A stretch of 64,000 nucleotides of DNA from AP-15 sp963797115 (GTDB lineage: Bacteria > Pseudomonadota > Alphaproteobacteria > ATCC43930 > CGMCC-115725). The stretch spans positions 1 to 64,000 of the forward strand of contig CAWCOH010000006.1 of the NCBI GenBank assembly GCA_963797115.1, written 5' to 3'. Under the pieces are notes generated by a model. It was not told where the DNA came from, did no database searches, and was given only the letters and a program-made list of their open reading frames with translations. Made by a program: the position numbers and the translations under genes. This document shows positions 9,590-18,579 of this stretch, piece by piece. Positions within the stretch are counted from its first letter, which is position 1. Each line of letters begins with the position of its first letter.

Positions 9590-9973
9590 TTAGCGGTGTC
9601 CGCCGTGACCGCCGCCCCAACCACCGTGACCACCGCCCCAACCGCCGTGACCGCCGCGCCAGCCGGCGTGGCCCCAACCGCCGCGACCCCAGCCTCCGCC
9701 ACGGTGGCCCCAGCCCCAGCCGCGGCCCCAACCGCCACCCCACCATCCGCCTATCGTGACTCCGACCGGCCAACCCCAATAGGGATAGCCGTAGTAATAA
9801 GGATAATAGGGATAGCCCGCGTAATAAGGGTAGGGGTAGCCCGGGTATGCCCCCGGATAATATTGCGCCGCGGCGGGCTGCGGCGTGGCTCCAAGAGTAA
9901 GCATGGCGGCCGCCAGAACTGCCCCGGTGAAAGCGGCGCGCCGGAACCAGTTTTGCTTGGCGCGAACGAGCAT
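9590..9973 (-). CDS. secreted Tyr/Gly/Trp-rich protein, paralogue of the preceding gene
   Basis: A 127-residue protein with a GGGGAGA SD before the ATG at 9973. A signal peptide (ending near AAAQ, about residue 37) is followed by Tyr-rich PYYAGYPYYPYYYGYPYW, the core PVGVTIGGWWGGGW, and a tail of GGHGGWGGG repeats. It matches the neighbour in architecture, core and upstream block, so the two arose by tandem duplication and then diverged in tail length. It is probably a surface or matrix protein. Confidence 0.65.
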   Translation of the reverse strand: MLVRAKQNWFRRAAFTGAVLAAAMLTLGATPQPAAAQYYPGAYPGYPYPYYAGYPYYPYYYGYPYWGWPVGVTIGGWWGGGWGRGWGWGHRGGGWGRGGWGHAGWRGGHGGWGGGHGGWGGGHGGHR

Positions 9974-9990
9974 AGCTATCTCCCCGGATG

Positions 9991-10032
9991 CCGGAAACTA
10001 CTCAGAACGTGCTATATGTATACGCCATTCCG
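9991..10032 (-). promoter_or_regulatory. promoter-like block upstream of the Tyr/Gly-rich gene, copy 2
   Basis: The partner of the block at 9482-9523, placed 18-60 nt upstream of the ATG at 9973. The shared parts are CCGGAAACT, AACGTGC, a TATA-rich core and CCATTCCG, at identical spacing. It could be recognised by an alternative sigma factor or an activator. Confidence 0.5.
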
Positions 10033-10076
10033 TGTGTCAGCACCTCCGCTCGCATTCGCTAAAGAAAAAGTCAGCA

Positions 10077-10621
10077 ATGTCACAAGTTATCGCGCCGCAT
10101 GCCACCAAGGAGGTGAGCTCGAACGAGCAATTGCCGCAATTGCCGCCCGTGGTGCGTGTCTTCGCGATGCCGGCCGATGCCAATCCCAACGGCGACATCT
10201 TCGGCGGGTGGCTGCTCTCGCAAAAGAATATCGCCGGAGGCAGTCTGGCGACGCAGCGGGCGCGGGGAGATGCGCAACCGTGGCGATCGACGCCATGGTC
10301 TTCCACGAACCGGTGTTCGTCGGCGACGAGGTGAGCTGCTACGGCAATCTCGTGCGAACAGGCCGCACGTCGATGACCGTCTGTATCGAGGCGTGGTGGC
10401 GTCACCTGCCCTCCGGCGAGGTGCGCAAGGTGACCGAGGCCATCTTTACCTATGTGGCGATCGGCGAAGACCGCCGTCCCCGCCCGCAGACCGCGACCGG
10501 ACCTTCTCGAACCGGCGCCCCCAGATCCCATGCTGGCTGTTTCTGCAGGAAATCTGCAGCCACCGACATCTCCTTCAAGGCCCTGGCGTCCGTTCTCGAC
10601 CACCGGATTGTCCAAGATTAG
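10077..10621 (+). pseudogene. YciA-like acyl-CoA thioesterase, frameshifted
   Basis: The hotdog-fold acyl-CoA hydrolase family is recognisable. From the ATG at 10077 the frame reads VVRVFAMPADANPNGDIFGG and WLLSQ (the usual Met-Asp after it is Lys-Asn here), then AGGSLATQRARG. The frame breaks at about 10262-10270. The other frame continues ATVAIDAMVFHEPVFVGDEV and the EAIFTYVAI strand. The usual family length is about 130-140 residues, so sequence after about 10490 is probably not ancestral coding. The change at the catalytic-loop Asp (NIAGG) also argues for loss of function. Confidence 0.65.
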
Positions 10622-10736
10622 GTAATTTACAAGGAGCCGCGCTTTCGGGCTCGGCCCGGAATCTCCAACTACCGATTGCGTTGATATTTTCCCGTCGGCG
10701 AATTTATCGTGAATCTGCAGCAAATTCTCACCGTTA

Positions 10737-10895
10737 GGTAGAATAGCCCGGGCGCGCGCGGGAAATTCGGCCTCGACGATCAACCTCGCCTTCGAGCAGC
10801 ACCTCGGCGACGAGCGTCTTCTTGTTGCGTGAACCGGCCCCGGCGGCTCGCGGGGTGGTTCGACGGGCCCTTGGCGAACGGCCGCCCCGTACCAA
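10737..10895 (-). pseudogene. possible remnant of a DUF5681 N-terminal region
   Basis: On the minus strand, FAKGPSNHPASRRGRF in one frame and SRNKKTLVAEVLLEGE in another resemble the start of DUF5681 proteins (FKKGxSGNPxGRPxGxRNKxTL). The two parts are in different frames. Apart from this and a few chance frames, I see no gene between 10622 and 11152. Confidence 0.3.
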
Positions 10896-11152
10896 CCCAC
10901 GCGGTATTTAGTGAAAGCACATCAGTCATCGGCACCTTCCTTGGCATCAACCGGCGTGCTATCGATAGAGCATACAATTGCGGCAATTTTATAATTGTTA
11001 TCCACGTAATGTCTTGGCGTTCTTCGAACCTCGGATAGGAACCCCGCGGGATAGCGAGTAGAAAGCCGCCCAGCTGTGCCGCGAGCGCGCCGAACATCAT
11101 CCGTTCCCACGAGGCCACGCCGACCCACATCTTGTAGCCGAGTGCGCCAAAT

Positions 11153-11680
11153 ATGGGCTCAGCCGGTCAAATATTGCAGGTATCGGGCCGACCCCAAAAT
11201 ATCAGTAGATCGCGGCCCCTCGCCCTCCTTCCGGCGTTTTTGGCCGACTACAGCGCGCGCTTTGCCAAGCCGCCGGCGAACGCCAAAGTCTTGCATCGCC
11301 CGCTGCGCGCCGGCGATGATCTGGAGGATGCGTTTGCCTGGAGGGAGGAGCGCACCCTCTCGCAGGCGCTGACGCTGCAATACGACAAAGTGATCTTTAT
11401 CCTGGAGCCGAGTGAGCTGGCCAAGGCAGCGATCGGCAAGCGGGTGACCGTCGTCGATCATCCCGATGGCCGGCTGTCGATTCGCTATCGAGGTGTCGAG
11501 TTGGCCTACCGCACCTTCGACAAGATCCGACAGGTCGACCAGGGTGCGATTGCCGACAACAAGCGGCTGGGGCCGCTCTTAGCGGTGATCCGCGATGAGC
11601 AGATGCGCCGCGAGCCCGAACGTCGCAGCGGGCCGCGCCGGCGCGATCAGCGCGATGCCCGTCTTTTCAAAGTCGGCTGA
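11153..11680 (+). pseudogene. ISNCY-type transposase, C-terminal fragment
   Basis: From about 11225 the product matches the C-terminal third of ISNCY transposases as I remember them: LPAFLADYSARFAKPP, LHRPLRAGDDLEDAF, TLQYDKVIFILEP, VTVVDHPDGRLSIRYRG, YRTFDKIRQVDQ, and a basic tail ending in LFKVG. The helix-turn-helix and most of the integrase core are missing upstream. This is the right-hand remnant of an insertion sequence; the first 25 codons are not homologous. Confidence 0.6.
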
Positions 11681-11817
11681 GCGGCCCTACGAGCCGAGCG
11701 CGCTGGCGCCCGCTCGGCAGACAACCGGTGCGGGTGCGAGCTCCGGTCAATCGGGCGCCGAGCGGCGCTGCGCTACGCCGGGGCTCCGCGCCGCCCGCCA
11801 CCCGACCCCCAACCGCA

Positions 11818-11861
11818 GTGACATTTCTAAATGGCAGAAAGAGTGACATCTCTAAATGGTG
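11818..11861 (+). repeat. direct repeat at the right end of the ISNCY remnant
   Basis: Two copies of GTGACATYTCTAAATGG start at 11818 and 11843, 25 bp apart. Repeated GTGACAT motifs near the ends are plausible transposase-binding sites. They mark the likely right boundary of the ISNCY relic, about 140 bp past its stop codon. Confidence 0.5.
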
Positions 11862-11953
11862 GACATATGACTTTGCCCGCCGACCGCGCAAGAACCACAG
11901 ATACATTCCTGCCCGGCTCCCAAACGCTCCGCGTCCATCACCTTTAGGCGTGG

Positions 11954-12784
11954 TCATTTCTCCGAAGCACCGAACAGCATTAGATTCTTAAAAACATAAG
12001 TAGCTTTCGCTTCACCCAGCGACGCAAGCGCGTCGCTAAACGATGTTGCGACACGGCACCCGTCACTTGGGGAAAGCGTTGAGAAGGTTTCAATTTTCCC
12101 TAGATCATCCACGGGATAGCCGTGTTTTTGATATTCGGCGATCAGCGGCGCGGCGACATCTTCAAGTTTCGACGCCTTAGACGGTACAGAAGGGTGGTTC
12201 ACCGCGCTTTCAATAATATCGGCCTTTAAATCCGAGCCTTGTGTTATAATAGTAGAGGGTATGGAGTTAAGATTGACCGAAGTGCCGAGAAAGAACCCGA
12301 CACAATCTGTCGGGCGGTTTTGAAGGCTATGTAAAACGTCTGCATTAAACTTCAGGAACCGGTATAGAGACTGGTCAGACGCGCCGATCATGTGCCTCTG
12401 GACGAATTTGTTTATAACTTGTGCCGAAAGCTGTTGAGCCGCCGCTCCCGTCTGATCGGTTGGCGTTGTATTTATAATTTGCTTCATCCCTTCCCGTAGC
12501 TGATCCTCTGCCTCAGGGTGATACCTGATAACCACAGAAAACAACCGTTGTTCCTTTAAATAATGGAGAACGTCAATGTAGCCGTATTGCTCGCGTAATT
12601 CGTTTATATATGGTCTGGCAAGATTAATCGCAGCAATTGCACACAATATAGGGATGAAACGCCTAGCACCTTTGGACTTGAACGGAGAAGAGACAAGCGC
12701 GCCAAAAACACCAGCAATCGCGCCGATGATGCCGTAACTCACGAATCCCGGCAGGTGAAGAAAGGCGACTATTAGGGAGTCCAT
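11954..12784 (-). CDS. membrane protein of unknown function, downstream of the HEPN gene
   Basis: A 276-residue protein with two predicted membrane helices near the N-terminus (about 11-32 and 42-57). A soluble part of about 215 residues follows, mostly helical, without a motif I recognise. Base use is visibly more AT-rich than in the flanking genes. It lies 61 nt downstream of the HEPN gene on the same strand and is probably co-transcribed. A membrane-anchored partner of a HEPN protein would fit an abortive-infection or toxin role, but that is inference from context only. Confidence 0.6.
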   Translation of the reverse strand: MDSLIVAFLHLPGFVSYGIIGAIAGVFGALVSSPFKSKGARRFIPILCAIAAINLARPYINELREQYGYIDVLHYLKEQRLFSVVIRYHPEAEDQLREGMKQIINTTPTDQTGAAAQQLSAQVINKFVQRHMIGASDQSLYRFLKFNADVLHSLQNRPTDCVGFFLGTSVNLNSIPSTIITQGSDLKADIIESAVNHPSVPSKASKLEDVAAPLIAEYQKHGYPVDDLGKIETFSTLSPSDGCRVATSFSDALASLGEAKATYVFKNLMLFGASEK

Positions 12785-12845
12785 TGGAAACCTCGCCGGG
12801 TGATACTACCTCAACGGCAGCACCAAAACCAGACGGCGTGAATTT

Positions 12846-13463
12846 TCAGGCACTGTGATTAGCGAGGTTAGCGAGCAAACCTCTAACATCCTCCAAGGGA
12901 AGTGTAAAAAATACCTGCTGCTTGCGGCTACAGGCGACAAGAAGAATGTTGACGATACGCAGAGCGGCATTCATCAGCTCGCGTAAATCGTTCATTGATA
13001 TTTCTGCCCTGTCGAATGCGTTATTCAAAGAAATAGTGTCGCTGCGGTGAGCAAGTGCGTTACTGCGAATTATAAACAGACCTTCAATGATTTTTTTTAA
13101 ACAGATAAATTGCTGTTGTATGTCACTCATTGAGTTGTCCGTAATCCGGCTAGCGTTGTGCAATTCCTTGGCAAGTTGACACAGATTGATCGTGTTAGGC
13201 TTATTTTCGAACAGAGCCGCAGCGTGAACTATGAAAGAGGTTCTATGTGCGTGCTCGTCGAAGCGAAAAAACTCCGAGAAATGGTTCATCGTTTCCAAAA
13301 TCCCTGCTCTACTAGGGCCAGAATAGAAGTCCCAGATATCAAGAAATATTTGGGTTCGAACCACAAGGTGACCGGCGGTTTCGACGCGATCATCAATTAC
13401 GAGCGGTTTGGTTGATCGGCTCCGGTGCTTCACTCTGCAATCCCGTGAGTTTGTATTTGTCAT
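12846..13463 (-). CDS. HEPN-domain protein, AbiU2-like
   Basis: I chose the ATG at 13463 (205 residues), because codons further upstream lie in GC-rich sequence unlike the body of the gene. The C-terminal half resembles the AbiU2 HEPN domain: an early FDEHAHRTSFIVHAAALF helix, then LKKIIEGL, then RSNALAHR, which fits the HEPN Rx4-6H ribonuclease motif. DLRELMNAALRIVNILL follows. HEPN proteins of this type occur in abortive-infection and toxin systems and cut RNA. Low GC and flanking mobile remnants suggest transfer. It is the first gene of a two-gene unit. Confidence 0.6.
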   Translation of the reverse strand: MTNTNSRDCRVKHRSRSTKPLVIDDRVETAGHLVVRTQIFLDIWDFYSGPSRAGILETMNHFSEFFRFDEHAHRTSFIVHAAALFENKPNTINLCQLAKELHNASRITDNSMSDIQQQFICLKKIIEGLFIIRSNALAHRSDTISLNNAFDRAEISMNDLRELMNAALRIVNILLVACSRKQQVFFTLPLEDVRGLLANLANHSA

Positions 13464-13531
13464 AATCTGCCTTATCGGACTCTTTTGATGTAGGCGCCCG
13501 ATCAGAATGTCACCCCTGTGCCAGTTGCAGA

Positions 13532-13561
13532 TGACACTCCCGGGGATTTCCGGGGGTGTCA
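13532..13561. repeat. 30-nt hairpin
   Basis: TGACACTCCCGG and CCGGGGGTGTCA form a 12-bp stem with one mismatch around a short loop. It lies about 70 nt upstream of the HEPN start. It could be a terminator for leftward transcription or a mobile-element end; no U-tract follows it. Confidence 0.5.
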
Positions 13562-13998
13562 CGGGTAACAGTTCGGCTGATGAGCGATGGAGAGTTGGCG
13601 CGGCTCTAGATGCGAGATGCTGCGGCATTTGAAAGGCGGCCGACGAGGAACGCGGCGGCGCAGCTTCTAGGCCTGGAGCGCCCTCAGGTATTCGTTTGTA
13701 GCCTCCGCCCATAAGATCGCAATCAACATGCACACGATGGCGAAGGCCGGCACTTTGGAGCTAATATAATTTCAAACTAATTGGTTGCGGAACCGCTCTT
13801 CACCGCGCCAGAGCCGCCCAGATCGTCGCGCAAGATCTCGATGGCATTTTCTTCGTAACGGCAGATCTCGCCCGCCGCATGCGGGTGATCGGCACATGGT
13901 CGATTCCCCAAAGCGGCGAGCTCGCCGCGAGCGGCTCTTCCGTCGTCAGCCGCCTGCCGCGGCGGCCCGAAGGCTAATGGCTGCACCAAGAGCACATC
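13562..13998. other. intergenic stretch without a convincing gene
   Basis: A minus-strand frame ending at 13777 reads EENAIEILRDDLGGSG near its C-terminus, which looks protein-like, but no upstream homology or start supports it. It may be the tail of a lost gene. Nothing else is identifiable. Confidence 0.3.
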
Positions 13999-14128
13999 CT
14001 AGTGTTTAGACGCATTCAGATGAATCAGCATCTTGACCCTGTAATAGGGCTGGAGGACGGTTTTGCGCCGCTCAAACCATCCTACAAGTCCGTTCTGGTG
14101 AAATCTTATGACTGGGCCTGAACACTAG
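13999..14128. mobile_element. 130-bp MITE with CTAG target duplication
   Basis: The segment begins CTAGTGTTTAGACGCATTC and ends in the inverse of CTAGTGTTCAGGCCCAGTC, giving about 19-bp imperfect terminal inverted repeats outside a palindromic CTAG. CTAG is the 4-bp target typical of some IS5-type elements. The interior of about 90 bp has no ORF. The right CTAG supplies the stop codon of the broken amidase gene, so insertion trimmed or replaced that gene's 3' end. Confidence 0.65.
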
Positions 14129-16450
14129 TTCGCCGATAATGGACCGAAGCCGGGCGGCGGGACCCGACGCTGCGAGGCGGCCTCGTAGGCCGAGGCAATC
14201 CTGAGGACGACGTCTTCCTTTCCCGGCTCCGCACGGAATACGAGCGAGAAGGGCAGCCCGGGCGAAGGTATCGTGGTCGGCGCGTCAGCGGCGACGGAGG
14301 CGTAACGCGTTTCATCGGGGCTGAGGGCGAAGACCGGGTCATAGACGCTTGTCACGTAGCCTGCCGGGATCAGCACTTCAGTGAGGCCGGCATTCGGGCC
14401 GTAGAAGGATTCCGGGCGCAGGTTGTTTCGGCCGCCGAGCGGATCGTGGGCACCGCCGATCTTGGCCGGCGGCAGGGGCGTGTGCAGCCGCACGAATGCG
14501 TCGAGACGGTTCTCCAACATCACCATCATGTCGACCCGGCGCAGCAGCTCGCGCAGCATGATCCGCTCGTTGACACCTTGCCGCCCGCCCAGTGGGTTGC
14601 GCGGGTCGGCAACCTCTTCCCAATTCTTGAAGGCGGCGCGCCCATCATCGCCCCAAAACTTGGAGCGCGCATTGAGCGCGGCGAAACCGGAGAGCGTCTC
14701 GGTGAAGCCGCGCGCCTGCCAATCGGCGACACGACGCGAAAGGTATTGGTTGACGTGGAAACGGAACATCATCGCCAGCTCCTGCTCCTGGATCGTGGCG
14801 ATGTCGAGGTTGCCGGGAGGCGCCACCCGGCCTTCCGCCAGCGCGACGCAATAGTCGATCGGCGTCATCGTGCCGGTGCCGAAAAATTTGCCGGGCACGA
14901 ACTCGGTCGGGCGGATCGCTGCGGCGAATTCCGTGAACAAGGGCTGGCCGTCGGGACCCAGCCGAAACAACAGATCGGGCATGAAGACCGGCACCAGCCG
15001 GGCGAGCGCTCGCCGAAAATCGGGGTTCATCGCCTCGATGTCCTGGTCGCGCTCCCACAGCGGGTCGGAGGAATTCGACCAATGTTGCGCCGAGCTTCTC
15101 GCCGAGGATCGCCCTTATCTCCGCGGCGGCGGCGGTGCAAATCGGCGCGGTCGCTTTCTCGCCGCGACGGATCAGCATCAATTCGCGGACAACCCCGATG
15201 CGCATGCCGGCAAGCGAGGCCGGTCCGCCGGACATATCGGTGTGGCTCGCATGGCGCGTGCTCAGCACTGAGGAGCGCGGCACCGTCGTGTACGGGTCGC
15301 GCGGGTCATAATAGCCCGTCTCCCGGTCCTTCAGCGCATCGAGCACCTTGGCGGCGTCGGCGATCGTGCGGGCGAGGATGCCAGCACGGTCGCAATAGAT
15401 GTCGGCGCCGATAGCGCCGCCGTTGAAGCCGAGCAGCGCCTTGTGCGGCAGGATCAACGCCACCGCATTGTGGTTGGCGGGGCCGCGGGTAGAGGCGCGG
15501 GTCTCCTCGCCGAGGCTCACCATGACGAGATTGGCGCTGACCGACACGCCCGAGCCGGAGCTGGAGCCCAATGAGGCGGCGCGCGTCGTATCGTAGGGAT
15601 TTGCCGCATTGCCGCCCCAGCTGCTGCGCTGATAGCCCAACACCGAGGGCAAGATCTTTTCAGGCTTGTGCCGGCCGCCGGGATCCCCGGCACGGCCGTT
15701 GTATTCGGTGCAGACCGCCTTGGCGAAAATAATGCCTCCCTTGTTGCGCAACTGCTCGACCAGCATGTGGTCGCGCGCCGGGAAATCGATGTCGTAGGCC
15801 GCATCGCCGCCGGCGGTCGTTCTCATGTCCATGGTGTCGAACGGGTCCTTGAACGAAAAGACGACGCCGTACATCGGCATCTTTTCGAGATCGGGATTGC
15901 GTCCATAGAGGGCGTCGAGCTCGGCAGCGCGCTCGAGCGCGTCGGGGAGCCTGCGGAATTCCTCGCACACGGGAGGCGCGCCGGGCGGGAGCGGTCCATC
16001 GGACGGGTGCCGGTCGAAATCGCCGCGACAAGTCACCGAACGTTCGCCGCGGATGTTGAGGGTGGCAAGGGCGTTGAGCTGGCCGCTATGGGGAATACCC
16101 TCGATCATCCCGTATTGCTGGTACACCGACGGGTCGGACGCGGTCGGCTCCATGCGGCCGAATTCGAGCGGCGGTCCCCGATATCTGTCGAGATCGGGCA
16201 GGATCGTCGCGGCCTTGACGGTTGCCGTCGGGAAACCGAGCGGCACTCCGGCGCGCACCGCACCCGGCGCCTCAGGAACTGCGGCGCCGTCCTCGGTGAC
16301 AAGAACGCTCGCGACCCCATTATAGGCCCTTGCGCGTTCGATATAGTTCCGAACCACCGCGACGCACGTCGTCCTCCCGGTTCTTATCGCCTCGTGCAAT
16401 TCGTCGATCGTCGCCTCCTCGAGACGAAACGGCTCGTGCTCTGTCGCCAT
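14125..16450 (-). pseudogene. amidase signature family enzyme, frameshifted
   Basis: Amidase-signature hydrolases use a Ser-cisSer-Lys triad. The N-terminal frame from the ATG at 16450 (GGGAG SD) contains GVVFSFKDPFDT (the Lys), the Ser/Gly-rich loop SLGSSSGSGVSVSANL, and RASTRGPANHN (nucleophile region), then runs out of frame. The frame breaks at about 15065-15078. The next frame continues SDPLWERDQDIEAMNPDFRR to the C-terminus. Apart from the break the total length is about 775 codons, long for the family because of an extra C-terminal domain. The stop TAG lies in the CTAG of the adjacent MITE. Confidence 0.75.
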
Positions 16451-16553
16451 CTTCCAGCTCCCTTGGCTTGTCTGAGAGCTTAACCCATAGCGGACGATGG
16501 AATCCGGTTTCTCGGGACGGTAAGCTCGGCGCTCCACGAGAGGAGTCGAACCC

Positions 16554-16955
16554 ATGAGCAGCATCGTCCGCGCCACCACCTCCGAGGTCTCAGAGCCGGC
16601 AACCGGCACCTGGTCGAATTGCCTGGTCGCGGACGGCGTCGCCTATGTCGCCGGCATGACCGCGCGGGCAGCCGGTCAAAGCGGTGCCGCGGGCGACGAA
16701 TATGCTCAAGCCAAAGAGATCTTCGGCAAGATCCGCCATCTCGTCGAGGCGGCCGGCGGCAGCATGGCCGACGTCGTGAAGGTGACGATCTTCGTCACCG
16801 ACATCAGCCAGCGCGAGAAGGTATGGCAGGCCCGGCGCGAATTCTTCACCGGCAACTTCCCGACTTCGACTCTGGTGCAGGTGGCGGCACTCGCCGATCC
16901 CTCGCTCAAAGTCGAGATCAACGCCGTTGCGCATATCGGCGCAAGCAAACGCTGA
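16554..16955 (+). CDS. RidA family protein (YjgF/YER057c/UK114)
   Basis: A 133-residue trimeric-type deaminase that in well-studied members hydrolyses reactive enamine/imine intermediates. Visible features are the N-terminal SEPATGTWS strand, VAYVAGMT, EIFGKIRHLVEAAGGS, ADVVKVTIFVTDI, and the C-terminal VEINAVAHI. The usual Arg of the active site is not evident in the last strand, so it may belong to a non-deaminase RidA subgroup. The SD GAGGAG precedes the ATG. It is divergent from the amidase (103-nt gap), which suggests a shared regulatory region and a linked catabolic role. Confidence 0.85.
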   Translation: MSSIVRATTSEVSEPATGTWSNCLVADGVAYVAGMTARAAGQSGAAGDEYAQAKEIFGKIRHLVEAAGGSMADVVKVTIFVTDISQREKVWQARREFFTGNFPTSTLVQVAALADPSLKVEINAVAHIGASKR

Positions 16956-17042
16956 TCCGGCGGCGGTAGCGGCGAACCGAAAAAATTAACACTCCCCTTT
17001 CACGCCGAATTCCGTTAAAGCGGCAGGAAGGGGGTAGAAATC

Positions 17043-17622
17043 ATGCAGATCAAGCTGACGATTGGGCTCGGCGCCGCGTTTGCGTTGGCAAGTTTCCTGG
17101 CGTTTGCCGCCGACGTACCGGCTGACGGCACCAAGAACTTTACCGCGCCGGGCGACGCGCCGTCTTATTTCACGAACGAGAACTCTTCCCGCGTCCTCCC
17201 GGGTCGCAAACCAAGCCACATTTACGGAGATCGACGAGTCGACGACACCGGAGGTCGGGCAGGTGACATCGGACCAGGGCAGCAAGCGTGCCTCGGCCGG
17301 CAAATCCGCCAAGCACACCTCCGCCAAGTCGAAGCGCCACGGTGGGTCGAAGCATTATGCGAAAGAGCCGTCGTCGAAACAGGACGCCTCGACCAAGTCC
17401 AAAGGCCACGGCGGGTCGAAGCATTCCACGAAAGCGTCGTCGTCGACCCGTAGCGCGGCAGCGCGTAACGCCGGGAACCGCTCGACTGACGCAGCCAAGA
17501 TTTCCGGCAAGAGCGGGACGGACAGGGCGAGCAAGCCCAGCAGCACAAAGCAAGCCAAATCAGCCCTCGGCCGGGAGGCGATGGCAGTCCTGCCGCCGAA
17601 CGCCGCAACATCGTTCGCCTAA
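17043..17622 (+). pseudogene. secreted Lys/Ser-rich repeat protein, probable frameshift
   Basis: From the ATG at 17043 the frame encodes a signal peptide (about 22 residues, ending AFA-ADV) and a short mature start, FTAPGDAPSYFTNENSS. The meaningful continuation lies in another frame from about 17205: TFTEIDESTTPEVGQV, then Lys/Ser/His-rich repeats (HGGSKHYAKE, HGGSKHSTKA). One indel near 17190-17210 would join them into a protein of about 190 residues. The function is unknown. The basic repeats suggest binding to an acidic polymer. Confidence 0.45.
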
Positions 17623-17732
17623 AGCGGCTTTCTCCGAGCAACCAGGCGGCAGAGATTCTTCGCGGTCGGCTCCTTGGCGAGAGCGGCCGAGCGTTGGACA
17701 GGAGCGTATCAGCCGCCATATAAGCGGCGCCA

Positions 17733-18572
17733 ATGGGTAAGATCGCGTTCCTCAAAATGCACGGCCTTGGCAACGATTTCGTTGTGCTCGACGGCCGCAG
17801 CGCGCCGATTGCGGTTGATGCGGCGAGCGCATGCGCGCTGGCAAATCGGCGAACCGGTATCGGCTGTGACCAGGTGATTCTGCTCGAGCGGCCGCGTCAT
17901 CCGACCGCCCAGGTGACGATGCGCATCCGCAACCCCGACGGCGGGGAGGCCGAGGCCTGCGGCAACGCCACGCGTTGCGTCGCCGCCCTGTTGCATCGTG
18001 AGACCGGCGACACCCGGATCCGAATCGAGACGATTGCCGGACTGCTCGACGCGGAGGTTCTGTCGGACGGATTCGTCGCGGTCGACATGGGACCGGCGCG
18101 AACGGGCTGGCGTGAGATCCCGCTTGCCCGGGCGATGCAGACCGATTGCGTCGAGCTGGCGCTCGGCCCGCTCACCGCACCGGTCTGCACCAACATCGGC
18201 AACCCGCACGCGACTTTCTTTGTCGCCGACGTAGAAGCCGTCGATCTCGCGGTGCTCGGGCCGATCCTCGAGCACGACCCGCTGTTTCCCGAGCGCGCGA
18301 ACATCGGCGTCGCGGCGGTCGGGGAGCGCGGGGATATCCGCCTGCGAGTGTGGGAGCGCGGCGCCGGGATTACTCGTGCCTGCGGCAGCGGCGCCTGCGC
18401 CGCCCTCGTCGCGGCGCAGCGGCGGGGACTCACCGGGCGCCGAGCGGTTGTCGAGCTCGACGGCGGAACTCTCGACATCGTGTGGCGGGAAGACGGGCAT
18501 GTGATCATGACTGGGCCGACGGCACTGAGCTTTGAGGGTGCCTTCGACCTGAGCCTGCTCGCGGGGCCCTGA
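17733..18572 (+). CDS. dapF: diaminopimelate epimerase
   Basis: This cytoplasmic, PLP-independent epimerase converts LL- to meso-diaminopimelate for lysine and peptidoglycan synthesis. The 279-residue protein has the N-terminal KMHGLGNDFVV, the first catalytic Cys in EACGNATRC, the NIGNPHA strand, and the second Cys in TRACGSGAC. Length and motifs are normal. It heads a tight cluster: 7 nt to mtaB, which overlaps ftsY. This is a conserved alphaproteobacterial order. Confidence 0.97.
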   Translation: MGKIAFLKMHGLGNDFVVLDGRSAPIAVDAASACALANRRTGIGCDQVILLERPRHPTAQVTMRIRNPDGGEAEACGNATRCVAALLHRETGDTRIRIETIAGLLDAEVLSDGFVAVDMGPARTGWREIPLARAMQTDCVELALGPLTAPVCTNIGNPHATFFVADVEAVDLAVLGPILEHDPLFPERANIGVAAVGERGDIRLRVWERGAGITRACGSGACAALVAAQRRGLTGRRAVVELDGGTLDIVWREDGHVIMTGPTALSFEGAFDLSLLAGP

Positions 18573-18579
18573 GGAAGTC

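Noticed and set aside
10037..10900. 287-codon minus-strand ORF over the thioesterase region
   Set aside because: Most of it opposes the recognisable YciA-like frames; the remaining part shows no family and no SD.
16530..16556. tRNA-like GAGTCGAACCC
   Set aside because: No acceptor, D or anticodon arms can be built around it; it is the RidA leader. I found no tRNA or rRNA genes in the window.
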